A model generated the notes under the pieces. The model searched no databases and was not told the DNA's origin. It saw nothing but the letters and a program-made list of their open reading frames with translations. From Bacteroidetes bacterium 43-93 (GTDB taxonomy: Bacteria > Bacteroidota > Bacteroidia > Chitinophagales > Chitinophagaceae): a DNA stretch of 64,000 bases. Both the position numbers and the translations under genes were made by a program. The first letter of the stretch is position 1. Each line of letters starts with the position of its first letter. This document shows, piece by piece, positions 45,108-52,196 of the stretch. The stretch lies in NCBI GenBank assembly GCA_001897855.1, contig MKUO01000001.1:186001-250000 (forward strand), read 5' to 3'.

Positions 45108-45559
45108 CGCTTACCGGGTTTTATCAAGAGGTTGGTAAGGGCGCCCCAAAACCACCATTCTTTATGGTGTCCTTTGCGTACTGAAATTGCAGCAGAAATG
45201 TTCAGGATGATTTCTGTTACATTGAAGATTATTATGGTAAATAAATATCCAAGGTAAGTATTGGTCAGCGGAGCATTGCCTGTCAGTATCTTTACAGTCC
45301 ACCCAAAAGCAACTGAATTCATAAAAAAAATAGTAACCTGGGAAAGTAGTGCCTGAGTGCAATGCCATTTCACATAGTATGTAGCCTTTCTGTTGAGCAG
45401 GAAAAATAATACGGACGCCAGCAGGTTAATAATAGGTAATGGTAAACCTGCCATTACAGCTATAACCGACATCAGGTAGCCATTCGATGCCTTCTCCCTT
45501 TCATCCTCTCTTGGATTGTAAGATGCTAAATTGTTTACAGGTGTTTGTAAATATTCCAT
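45104..45559 (-). CDS. DUF4870-like membrane protein
   Basis: Product of 151 residues with three to four membrane helices (VIAVMAGLPLPIINLLASVL, LGYLFTIIIFNVTEIILNI). The motif NRKATYYVKWHCTQALLSQV matches the conserved segment of DUF4870/Tic20-like proteins (RKxSxFVxxHxxQAL). The function of the family is unknown. It overlaps the upstream DUF2752 gene by 25 bases and the downstream M48 gene by 4 bases, so the operon is translated as a coupled unit. Confidence 0.75.
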   Translation of the reverse strand: MEYLQTPVNNLASYNPREDEREKASNGYLMSVIAVMAGLPLPIINLLASVLFFLLNRKATYYVKWHCTQALLSQVTIFFMNSVAFGWTVKILTGNAPLTNTYLGYLFTIIIFNVTEIILNISAAISVRKGHHKEWWFWGALTNLLIKPGKR

Positions 45560-45957
45560 ATCCAGTTAACTATAATAATAAGGGCTAATGCAATTGCCTG
45601 TATCTTGTTCTGTTTGAGCCTGTTTTCAACAATATGCATAGAACTATACAAGGTGCACTTGTTAGTCACTACATCAGCAATCAGCCAAACAGGTAGTATT
45701 ATCATGGCTGCTAATGCCGGGTATCCAAATGGGTTGATAAGAAAAGCCTGGTTCCAGTTTCCTTTGGTAATTGCATTAATAGACCTCGTGGTGCCGCAAG
45801 CGGGGCAGGGCATGCCCGTAACAGCCTTCAGAATGCAGATGTTTAAATGCTGTACGTTATATAGTATTGATAAAGCAAACCAAAACCATCCGGCAAATAC
45901 AAAAAGGCCCCACCAGCTATAAAACCGTTTTATACTGGTAGAATATGCCATATACAT
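45535..45957 (-). CDS. DUF2752-family membrane protein
   Basis: Product of 140 residues from the ATG at 45957, which overlaps the TM2 gene stop as TAATG; a longer open frame to 46056 would overlap the TM2 gene by 100 bases and is less likely. The family signature VTGMPCPACGTTRSINAITK contains the two conserved Cys and the GTTR motif. Hydrophobic helices flank it (WWGLFVFAGWFWFALSI, GYPALAAMIILPVWLIADVV). The role is unknown; DUF2752 genes often sit beside TM2 genes, as here. Confidence 0.82.
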   Translation of the reverse strand: MYMAYSTSIKRFYSWWGLFVFAGWFWFALSILYNVQHLNICILKAVTGMPCPACGTTRSINAITKGNWNQAFLINPFGYPALAAMIILPVWLIADVVTNKCTLYSSMHIVENRLKQNKIQAIALALIIIVNWIWNIYKHL

Positions 45958-46295
45958 TACAAAAGAGCCATTTGAACTTTTTGCATATTCAATTCTCTCG
46001 TGCGTCCCATAACCAGGAACCAGTCTACGATTGTCCATATGCCAAGCCCACCGCAAGTAAATAATTTGGCTAGTCCGAGTCCTGTTTCTCCAAGCATAAA
46101 GCGATCTACGCCTAATCCTCCTGCTAATAAAGAAACGATTAGCATGATGGTTGGGTCTTTCAAAGGCACTGATTGCAGTGTTATGAATTTTGAGTCATCG
46201 GCATTAATAAGCATGTCTCGCAATGCTACGATTTGAAAGCCTTCAAAGTTTTTGCTGTTTGACATAATGTACATGTCAACTTTCTGAGCATCCAT
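45957..46295 (-). CDS. TM2-domain membrane protein
   Basis: Product of 112 residues from the ATG at 46295 (MDAQKVDMYIMSNSKNF), the usual start of Bacteroidota TM2 proteins; the frame is open to 46445 but that extension is not protein-like. The TM2 domain has two helices joined by the conserved turn LLAGGLGVDRFMLGETGLGL, then FTCGGLGIWTIVDWFLVMG. It is the first gene of the four-gene membrane operon. Function unknown. Confidence 0.85.
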   Translation of the reverse strand: MDAQKVDMYIMSNSKNFEGFQIVALRDMLINADDSKFITLQSVPLKDPTIMLIVSLLAGGLGVDRFMLGETGLGLAKLFTCGGLGIWTIVDWFLVMGRTRELNMQKVQMALL

Positions 46296-46457
46296 TGGGT
46301 ATAAGTTTTCTACAAAATACAGGTTTGTTGCAAAAAACATAACATTCCGGCGATTTTTATACGCTGCTCTTATACGGTAAGAACAACGCATGGCATAGTT
46401 TTTTCTCGTCATATAGCGCTGTGTCTCACACACATCATTAACCATTAAATCAGTTAT

Positions 46458-46706
46458 ATGAAAAAGACAGCAATCATCTGTTTATTCCCCCTGGCAATTG
46501 CTTTTGCATCTTGTGGCAATAGCACTAAAGACAACGTACCGGGCAGTACGCCTATAGATTCAACAAATCTCAATGGTACAGCGCCGGCAACCTATGACGC
46601 CCAGGATCCCGCTATGCCCGATTCTCCGCGCAGCCAGGGAGCCAATGAAAGCGGCCTTAGGGCAAACACTGCGAGTTCTGAAGATAGCGCTAAGATGCGC
46701 CAATAG
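46458..46706 (+). CDS. Small putative lipoprotein
   Basis: Product of 82 residues. Signal KKTAIICLFPLAIAF with lipobox AFASC, Cys at residue 19. The rest is polar and probably disordered (PGSTPIDSTNLNGTAP, DSPRSQGANESG). No family recognised. It is divergent from the TM2 operon and 23 bases upstream of another small membrane gene, with which it may be co-transcribed. Confidence 0.6.
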   Translation: MKKTAIICLFPLAIAFASCGNSTKDNVPGSTPIDSTNLNGTAPATYDAQDPAMPDSPRSQGANESGLRANTASSEDSAKMRQ

Positions 46707-46729
46707 TTCACATTGCTAAAAGAAATTCT

Positions 46730-46939
46730 ATGAAAGTTACCGGGATAGTTTTATTGATAGTAGGTATATTAATGCTGGTATTTAACAGTATCAACTTTAA
46801 AACGAAAGAAAAAGTGGCTGATATCGGTCCATTAGAAATTAATAAGGAAAAGAAACACTCCGTTGGCTGGCCTGTTTACGTAGGTGGTATTGTGGTATTA
46901 GCGGGCGTAGGCCTGGTTATTGCCGGCAATAAGAAATAA
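46730..46939 (+). CDS. Small membrane protein, two helices
   Basis: Product of 69 residues: helix 1 (TGIVLLIVGILMLVFNSI), a charged polar stretch (FKTKEKVADIGPLEINKEKK), then helix 2 (VYVGGIVVLAGVGLVIAG) and a basic end NKK. It resembles the small DUF3185-type proteins, but the match is only by general form. The function is unknown. Its stop abuts that of the convergent gene at 46940. Confidence 0.6.
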   Translation: MKVTGIVLLIVGILMLVFNSINFKTKEKVADIGPLEINKEKKHSVGWPVYVGGIVVLAGVGLVIAGNKK

Positions 46940-47269
46940 TTAATTGAAGATTTTGATCAATCCGCCAAACGTTATTAAGATACCCAAAGTTGTGATTCCG
47001 TAGAGCACCAGTTGAAAGCTGGTGCCACTATAGCTGCCCGTTAAGGTTAGTATGCAACTGAGCAGGCATAGCACGGCCCCTGCGAGTATCAAGATCAGTC
47101 CGCCGGATGTTTTCCTGGAATTACGCAGTTTTTTTATTTCGTTCATCATTTCCGGCAGGCTATGTTCCTCAAAGCCTATTTTCATTAGCTCCGCTTTTAT
47201 AGCCTCGTCATTGAGGTGGCTATCAAGCCATTCCCTTGCCGCTTGTTGTATGTTTAATGTATTACTCAT
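46940..47269 (-). CDS. Membrane protein of unknown function
   Basis: Product of 109 residues. A soluble start of about 50 residues (LNIQQAAREWLDSHLNDEA, LPEMMNEIKKLRNSRK) is followed by two helices (GGLILILAGAVLCLLSCILT and LVLYGITTLGILITFGGLI). No family recognised. It is divergent from the dioxygenase gene at 47400, with 130 AT-rich bases between them. Confidence 0.6.
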   Translation of the reverse strand: MSNTLNIQQAAREWLDSHLNDEAIKAELMKIGFEEHSLPEMMNEIKKLRNSRKTSGGLILILAGAVLCLLSCILTLTGSYSGTSFQLVLYGITTLGILITFGGLIKIFN

Positions 47270-47384
47270 TCCAGCTATTGCTAATCAATATACTATATTA
47301 TGATTAATATCCGAATATTTATATTGATGTATCTACAAATGTTGCTATAGTGTTAATTGATGTTTTACTGCAATGTATAATTAG

Positions 47385-47392
47385 TACTTTTG
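47385..47392 (+). promoter_or_regulatory. -7 promoter element of the dioxygenase gene
   Basis: TACTTTTG fits TAnnTTTG and ends only 7 bases before the ATG at 47400. A TTTT run at 47363 is the nearest -33 candidate. The transcript may be leaderless. Confidence 0.4.
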
Positions 47393-47399
47393 TTATTGC

Positions 47400-48272
47400 A
47401 TGAAAAGAGGCGATTTCCTGAGAGCAGGCACGGCAGTACTTTTAGCACCGATAGCAATGAAACTACAATCTTTGAAGAGCTGGGCCGATGAGCAGCCCCG
47501 TACAGATATAATGCCTGTAATGTTTACAGGGCACGGCAATCCTATGAACGCCATTTTAAAAAATGAATTCAGCAAAACATGGGCGCAACTGGGTACGGAG
47601 TTACCAAGGCCGCGTGCCATTCTTTCCATATCTGCGCACTGGCTTACCCGTGGTACTTACGTTACAGCTATGGAAAAGCCCAAAACCATACACGATTTCG
47701 GAGGCTTCCCCCGCGAATTATTTGAAGCGCAATACCCTGCACCGGGTGCGCCCGATGTGGCAGCAGATACCATGTCCCTTATTAAATCAACAGAGGTAAA
47801 AGACGATCATCAATGGGGTCTCGATCATGGTACCTGGTCTGTGTTGCTTCCTATGTTCCCCAAGGCCGATATCCCGGTATTACAATTGAGTATAGATTAC
47901 TACCAATCGCCTCAATACCATTACGAGCTGGCTCAGCAACTCAAAGAGCTAAGAAAAAGAGGGGTGTTGATCATGGGTAGTGGTAATATAGTGCACAACC
48001 TGGGCATGATAGATTTTCAGAACAAACAGCAATTCCCCTGGGCTTATGAATTTGATGCAAAGATCAAGGGTTTTATAGACAGTGGCAACCATGAAAGCAT
48101 CATTAGATATGATAAGCTTGGCAGTATTGCCCGTCTGGCGGTTCCTACTAACGATCACTACTTGCCGCTGCTATACACGCTGGGCCTGCAGGATACAAAA
48201 GATGAGATCAACTATTTCAATGACAAAATGGATGCCGGGTCCATATCCATGCGTTCTGTCTTATTAAGTTAA
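47400..48272 (+). CDS. ygiD: 4,5-DOPA-extradiol-dioxygenase-like protein (LigB/YgiD family)
   Basis: Product of 290 residues belonging to the class III extradiol dioxygenase (LigB) fold. Metal-site His residues appear in MFTGHGNPMNA, ILSISAHWLTRG and TNDHYLPLLYT, together with IHDFGGFPRELFEAQYPAPG and GSGNIVHNLG, all typical of YgiD. E. coli YgiD cleaves DOPA, but the natural substrate is uncertain. The start MKRGDFLRAGTAVLLAPIAM looks like a signal peptide with only a weak twin-Arg pattern, so it may be exported. Single gene. Confidence 0.87.
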   Translation: MKRGDFLRAGTAVLLAPIAMKLQSLKSWADEQPRTDIMPVMFTGHGNPMNAILKNEFSKTWAQLGTELPRPRAILSISAHWLTRGTYVTAMEKPKTIHDFGGFPRELFEAQYPAPGAPDVAADTMSLIKSTEVKDDHQWGLDHGTWSVLLPMFPKADIPVLQLSIDYYQSPQYHYELAQQLKELRKRGVLIMGSGNIVHNLGMIDFQNKQQFPWAYEFDAKIKGFIDSGNHESIIRYDKLGSIARLAVPTNDHYLPLLYTLGLQDTKDEINYFNDKMDAGSISMRSVLLS

Positions 48273-48336
48273 AGTTGCAAAAATACTTCGCAGCGGTCTT
48301 ATTTAATTTTAAACACAATGCGTTATCTTAGTAGCT

Positions 48337-49101
48337 ATGTTTAGACGTAGCCGGATAGCCATTCATATATGCATACTCGTTACAACACTTTCACTGGTGG
48401 TTATCAGTGCTTGTAATAAAACACCAAGTGATCCAACTCCCGACAACAATACCGGTTACGGAGATCTTAAATATACCATTACCGGCCTTTCTGATATGAA
48501 GATGGAGCGTAATGGTTCAGTTTCTCAAACTATCAATGTAAATTATGTTTCAGGTAAGTTGGAAGATGTATTGCTTAGCTGCCAGGGGCTTCCTAAAGGT
48601 GCCACGGCTAAGTTTAGTCCGATATCCATCGGCAGTCCTTCTTTCACCACTATTTTTACCATCACTTGCAATCATGCTACTGTAGGGGTGTATCCCATTA
48701 CCGTACGGGGTGGTAGTACCAGTTCCGGATTCACAGACTATAAAATAACACTCACCGTTCTCCCTTATGCAAATGCCGCTGATGGCCTGGTTGGTTTCTT
48801 TGTAGAAAAGAGCCAGTGCAGCCAGTCCGGCTCCATGGGCGATACTTGTAAGGTGGAGAAAGATAGCACTATCAATAATCGCATCTATATAAAAGGTTTC
48901 TGGAGTGGGGTATGGTCAAACAAGGTTAGTGCAGACATGAATCCTACTGACAACACATTGAACATACCCGTGCAGACTACAAACGGTGTTAGCTTCAGTG
49001 GCGCCGGCACTTACGACGATAATACCATGATCGTTCATTACCGCGTTACGGGCAGTACGGTAGATGATACCTGCGCATCCACTTTTTCCAGGGTATATTA
49101 G
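48337..49101 (+). CDS. Putative lipoprotein of unknown function
   Basis: Product of 254 residues with a lipoprotein signal (basic start MFRRSRIA, lipobox VISAC, Cys near residue 26). The mature part is beta-rich. Its middle (FTITCNHATVGVYPITVRGG) reads like an Ig-like or bacterial surface domain. Two Cys-containing segments (KSQCSQSGSMGDTCKVE, DDTCASTF) could form disulfides. No named family. It overlaps the convergent lipoprotein gene at 49098 by 4 bases. Confidence 0.68.
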   Translation: MFRRSRIAIHICILVTTLSLVVISACNKTPSDPTPDNNTGYGDLKYTITGLSDMKMERNGSVSQTINVNYVSGKLEDVLLSCQGLPKGATAKFSPISIGSPSFTTIFTITCNHATVGVYPITVRGGSTSSGFTDYKITLTVLPYANAADGLVGFFVEKSQCSQSGSMGDTCKVEKDSTINNRIYIKGFWSGVWSNKVSADMNPTDNTLNIPVQTTNGVSFSGAGTYDDNTMIVHYRVTGSTVDDTCASTFSRVY

Positions 49102-49517
49102 GGTATCTGTATCTTGTCCTTACCCGATTGCTTTTTTATGTGGCAGCAGTCGGCGCCAATTACATAGGGCTCATTGATTACCTGTTTACCGTTTAAATAT
49201 CCAACAAAATAGAAGCTGTCATTTTTATTGACCAGTTGTTTTTGATATCCGTCGTCAAGTATGGTATATCCATTGGGCATTGTGCTCTTATCATGGTATA
49301 TTTTCTCACCTGTCTTAGCTCTTAAAGTATAAAAGCTATCGAGCGCAATAGCATTGCCCGAATGGTCGGTAACATCAGTTTGTACCATTGCAAACAGCAT
49401 CGTGCACATCACGCCTTTGCAAGGGTCAGTATTGGCCTCCGTTATTTTCTTGGAGCATGAGGTGATTGCCATGGCAGATATAACGAGGAGTATTACAGTT
49501 TTTAACGCTGATTTCAT
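49098..49517 (-). CDS. Putative lipoprotein of unknown function
   Basis: Product of 139 residues with signal MKSALKTVILLVISAMAIT and lipobox AITSC (Cys 21). The mature part has several Cys (DPCKGVMCTM, GADCCHIKK) and a beta-rich pattern (SFYFVGYLNGKQVINEPYVI). I recognise no family. The Cys pairs suggest disulfides in the periplasm. It lies convergent with the lipoprotein at 48337 and upstream of the pilin-like gene's terminator side. Confidence 0.66.
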   Translation of the reverse strand: MKSALKTVILLVISAMAITSCSKKITEANTDPCKGVMCTMLFAMVQTDVTDHSGNAIALDSFYTLRAKTGEKIYHDKSTMPNGYTILDDGYQKQLVNKNDSFYFVGYLNGKQVINEPYVIGADCCHIKKQSGKDKIQIP

Positions 49518-49638
49518 GTGCTGCTTGTTTAATGATTATAACGGCAATAATAATGCCTTCATGTTCTATAAAACGGAAACAGCTACATACTAATCGTACG
49601 TAGCTGTGCATCCAGGGTGATAGAGACAATGTCTTATT

Positions 49639-50064
49639 TTAAGGCTGGGTAGCAGTATATACTACTGTCGCATTGCTCTTAGCTTTATAATTTACTGCAA
49701 ATGTCTGGTCATTGCTTCTGTTGCAATGGCTCAGTAAGTTCCTTGCTGTTGTTGATAAAGACAGATTTTTGCCGTCATTAGCAGGCTGTCCGTCAGTATT
49801 ATTATCTGCAAGTGCTACGCTTACATGCTGGTTTGCAGCAACAGTACTTACCGATATGGTAAATTCGTTGTTAGATTTTACCGTAAATGATTGGTTAGCA
49901 CCTTGTTTGCCGGATCCTATCACTACACCTGTTGTATTGATCTCAATAGCAGGTGCTAATACTAATTGTATGGTTTGAGATGCTGAAGCAGAAGCATTTA
50001 CATCTGCATATGTATTATATACAGATGTGATGGTCAAAAATAATATGAGGGTGATTTTTCTCAT
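49639..50064 (-). CDS. Secreted pilin-like beta-protein
   Basis: Product of 141 residues, signal peptide MRKITLILFLTITSVYNTYA. The mature chain is Ala/Asn/Ser/Thr-rich with alternating hydrophobics. It aligns with the product at 17144 (QTIQLVLAPAIEINTTGVV, TVKSNNEFTISVSTVAANQ, NDQTFAVNYKAKSNATVVYT) and ends in YTATQP. It lies next to a PapD-like chaperone gene on the same strand, 256 bases downstream of it. I infer a chaperone-assisted surface fibre or coat subunit; spore-coat-U or fimbrial-type proteins are the nearest known analogues in form. Confidence 0.65.
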   Translation of the reverse strand: MRKITLILFLTITSVYNTYADVNASASASQTIQLVLAPAIEINTTGVVIGSGKQGANQSFTVKSNNEFTISVSTVAANQHVSVALADNNTDGQPANDGKNLSLSTTARNLLSHCNRSNDQTFAVNYKAKSNATVVYTATQP

Positions 50065-50273
50065 TGTTTGCCTTTATTTCCGGCTTCAGTTATATAAAGA
50101 TAATAACATACTATTAACAAAAGCAAACATTCCGTTAATGATTTCTAATTCATTTGTTAATGAGGTCTTTTGTTAGCTGATAATCAGCTTTTTATGCTAG
50201 TGTTAAAAAAATAAAAATTTTATGCACGTATTTACACTTGCCATTTTTTGCAGCTAATAGGGTGGCAAACAAT

Positions 50274-50300
50274 AAAAAAGCCGGCGAATTTCGCCGGCTT
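50274..50300 (-). terminator. Terminator of the PapD-like chaperone gene
   Basis: A 9-bp stem AAGCCGGCG / CGCCGGCTT with loop AATTT, followed on the minus strand by a run of T. Confidence 0.85.
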
Positions 50301-50320
50301 AGAGTATAAGTTAAAGAGGG

Positions 50321-51127
50321 TTATTTTACTTCTATTTCGCTTTCTACTGCTTCCAGCGATATGTCTTCACCACCATCGAGCACAGCTAATGCCGAGTATT
50401 TGCCTTTTGCTAAATTTTTCGGCAGCTCAAAGGTTACCAGCCTTCTTTGTTGCGGAAACATAGGAAACTCTATCTGGTCGAGCTTGGTCTTATTGCCATC
50501 TGCAATGGCCGATAGTTCCAGGTGTGCTTTACATTCCAGCATTATGTCCCCGGTATTTTGGCATATAAGGTTATATGTGTTAGCTGCATCTTTAGCAGGT
50601 ACCAGGTCGTAAGCCCTGATTTCCTTTTTTGTAACATTAGGGGGCGTCTGGTAGATATGCACACCTATACGTAGCAGGTTACGAACGCTTGCAGCTGTTG
50701 TCTTACTGGCAGATGCGTTAGCTTCCTCTACTGTTTCTATGAAGAGCATGGCCCATTTCATTTCTTTGGTAGCATTAGGGTCTTCAGGCATCTGCAGTTT
50801 TACGGTCACTTGTTTCGATTGGCCGGGTTCCAGCTCAATGAACGTTGTGCTTAGCGATACCCACTTGGCGCAGGAGCGGGACAAGGTATCTGCGCGATAA
50901 TAAATATGGCCACCCAGGCTGTCACGTATCCAGTCGTTTAAATACAATCTAAATTGAACCTTTCGCGGAGAACCATTGGAAACAGTAACTGCTTGCGACT
51001 CGCCCTGTCCGGCAGCAAGTTTAAAGTCAAGGGTCGTTGGGAATGCACCTAAATTTTGTGCTACTGCATTAAATGCGCAGCATAAAAAAAGGAGCGCGAA
51101 CATGATGGGAAAGTAAAGTCGCCTCAT
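50321..51127 (-). CDS. PapD-like periplasmic chaperone
   Basis: Product of 268 residues with a signal peptide (LYFPIMFALLFLCCAFNAVAQ). The first Ig-like domain has the pattern of fimbrial chaperones and related DUF916/MSP-type proteins: LGAFPTTLDFKLAAGQGESQ, AVTVSNGSPRKVQFRLYLND, then FIELEPGQSKQVTVKLQMPE and KWAMLFIETVEE. The second domain has YNLICQNTGDIMLECKAHLE and RRLVTFELPKNLAKGKYSAL. Such proteins fold or cap beta-sandwich subunits in the periplasm. The neighbours fit: pilin-like genes at 49639 (same strand) and 51199-52157 (divergent). No usher gene is present in the window. The family assignment is by pattern only. Confidence 0.68.
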   Translation of the reverse strand: MRRLYFPIMFALLFLCCAFNAVAQNLGAFPTTLDFKLAAGQGESQAVTVSNGSPRKVQFRLYLNDWIRDSLGGHIYYRADTLSRSCAKWVSLSTTFIELEPGQSKQVTVKLQMPEDPNATKEMKWAMLFIETVEEANASASKTTAASVRNLLRIGVHIYQTPPNVTKKEIRAYDLVPAKDAANTYNLICQNTGDIMLECKAHLELSAIADGNKTKLDQIEFPMFPQQRRLVTFELPKNLAKGKYSALAVLDGGEDISLEAVESEIEVK

Positions 51128-51198
51128 ATATGCAAAGTATACGCAAAAAAAGTATTTTTACATGATAAATGCAAAATAATCAACCAATTACTTACCGG

Positions 51199-51666
51199 AT
51201 GAGGTTATTCTGTACCCTGTTGTTGATCTTATTGCCGTTCTCTAAGTCCCTGGCGCAGAATACTTTTTCGCTTAACACGACTACAGGCCTCAACTTCAAT
51301 TTCAATACCGCTTCGAGCCTGGAAAACGATAACGTAAAACAAAATGCATTTATCGTAACTGTAAGGCCTAAATCTTCTAATATTAGCGTATATGCCAGGA
51401 TCTATTATTATAGCGCACCATACGGGTTTGTTCCCGGTAGCATGAATCTGGAATTAGATTACAAATCGGTTAACAGTACCACTGGCGTAAGTAATCTAGT
51501 CACATCACCGTTTATTCTTTCCACTTCCGATCAGCGTTTATTTAGTATCAGCAGACGCACAACTACTTTTAACTTTTACTACGACCTTATTTGTACTGCC
51601 CCCGGCTACAGCACAGCTACCGGCCACTATAACTTTACTTTAATGTTTACAATGACCAGCCCGTGA
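51199..51666 (+). CDS. Secreted beta-protein of the chaperone locus
   Basis: Product of 155 residues from the ATG at 51199, which gives the signal MRLFCTLLLILLPFSKSLAQ; the frame is open to 51169 but without need. The mature part is rich in Ser, Thr, Asn and Tyr (FSLNTTTGLNFNFNTASSL, YARIYYYSAPYGFVPGSMNL). Its end, APGYSTATGHYNFTLMFTMT, follows the same layout as PGFGYNAGSYNIGVLFTLSQ in the next gene. It overlaps that gene (GTGA), so the two are co-translated. It is divergent from the chaperone. Function is inferred from context as a fibre or coat subunit. Confidence 0.62.
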   Translation: MRLFCTLLLILLPFSKSLAQNTFSLNTTTGLNFNFNTASSLENDNVKQNAFIVTVRPKSSNISVYARIYYYSAPYGFVPGSMNLELDYKSVNSTTGVSNLVTSPFILSTSDQRLFSISRRTTTFNFYYDLICTAPGYSTATGHYNFTLMFTMTSP

Positions 51667-52157
51667 GATATTTGTTTGCCATATTGATATTAATGATAAC
51701 ATTTGGAAAGGTGCAGGCGCAATCATCTACTACAGTCTCCGGTACTATAGATATCAGCGCGTGCATGGGACTTACGATTACTAATCTCACCGGCGTTGTG
51801 TCTTTTAACGATGCGTCAGACTATATGTCGGGTATTACAATTACAAATGCTGCAACGATTGCTGTAAAAAGTAACGTAAACTGGCTTATTGATATTTCTG
51901 CTCAAAGCGCCTATTTTCAGGCTATGAGTAGCGGCGCCAGTACAAATATGCCGGCGAGTGTGTTGCAGATCAGGAGAAATGGCACTACATCATATATTAC
52001 CATGTCAACCAATTCTCAAACGTTAAAATCCGGTAATAAAGGTGATGAGAATACTACCGGTAACAGTTTTAATACGGATGTAAGCATCAATCCCGGCTTT
52101 GGCTACAACGCGGGTAGCTATAATATAGGTGTATTATTCACGCTTTCCCAGCAATAG
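51663..52157 (+). CDS. Secreted pilin-like beta-protein, GTG start
   Basis: Product of 164 residues starting at a GTG that overlaps the previous stop (GTGA). Signal peptide RYLFAILILMITFGKVQAQ. The mature chain contains TIDISACMGLTITNLTGVVS, ITNAATIAVKSNVNWLIDIS and the end INPGFGYNAGSYNIGVLFTL. The middle VKSNxxWxIxIxA and the PGFxYxAGxYxIxVxxT end are shared with the product at 17144, so both belong to one family. The short gap to the M16 gene (39 bases) might allow read-through, but the functions are unlikely to be linked. Confidence 0.64.
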   Translation: MRYLFAILILMITFGKVQAQSSTTVSGTIDISACMGLTITNLTGVVSFNDASDYMSGITITNAATIAVKSNVNWLIDISAQSAYFQAMSSGASTNMPASVLQIRRNGTTSYITMSTNSQTLKSGNKGDENTTGNSFNTDVSINPGFGYNAGSYNIGVLFTLSQQ

Positions 52158-52196
52158 GTTTTATATTTACTCAGTTCCAACACAGCAATTAAATTT

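Noticed and set aside
45958-46056. Longer start for the DUF2752 protein
   Set aside because: It would overlap the TM2 gene by 100 bases; the TAATG junction at 45957 gives the normal protein.
46296-46445. Longer start for the TM2 protein
   Set aside because: The added residues are unlike the family, whose normal start MDAQKVDMYIM lies at 46295.
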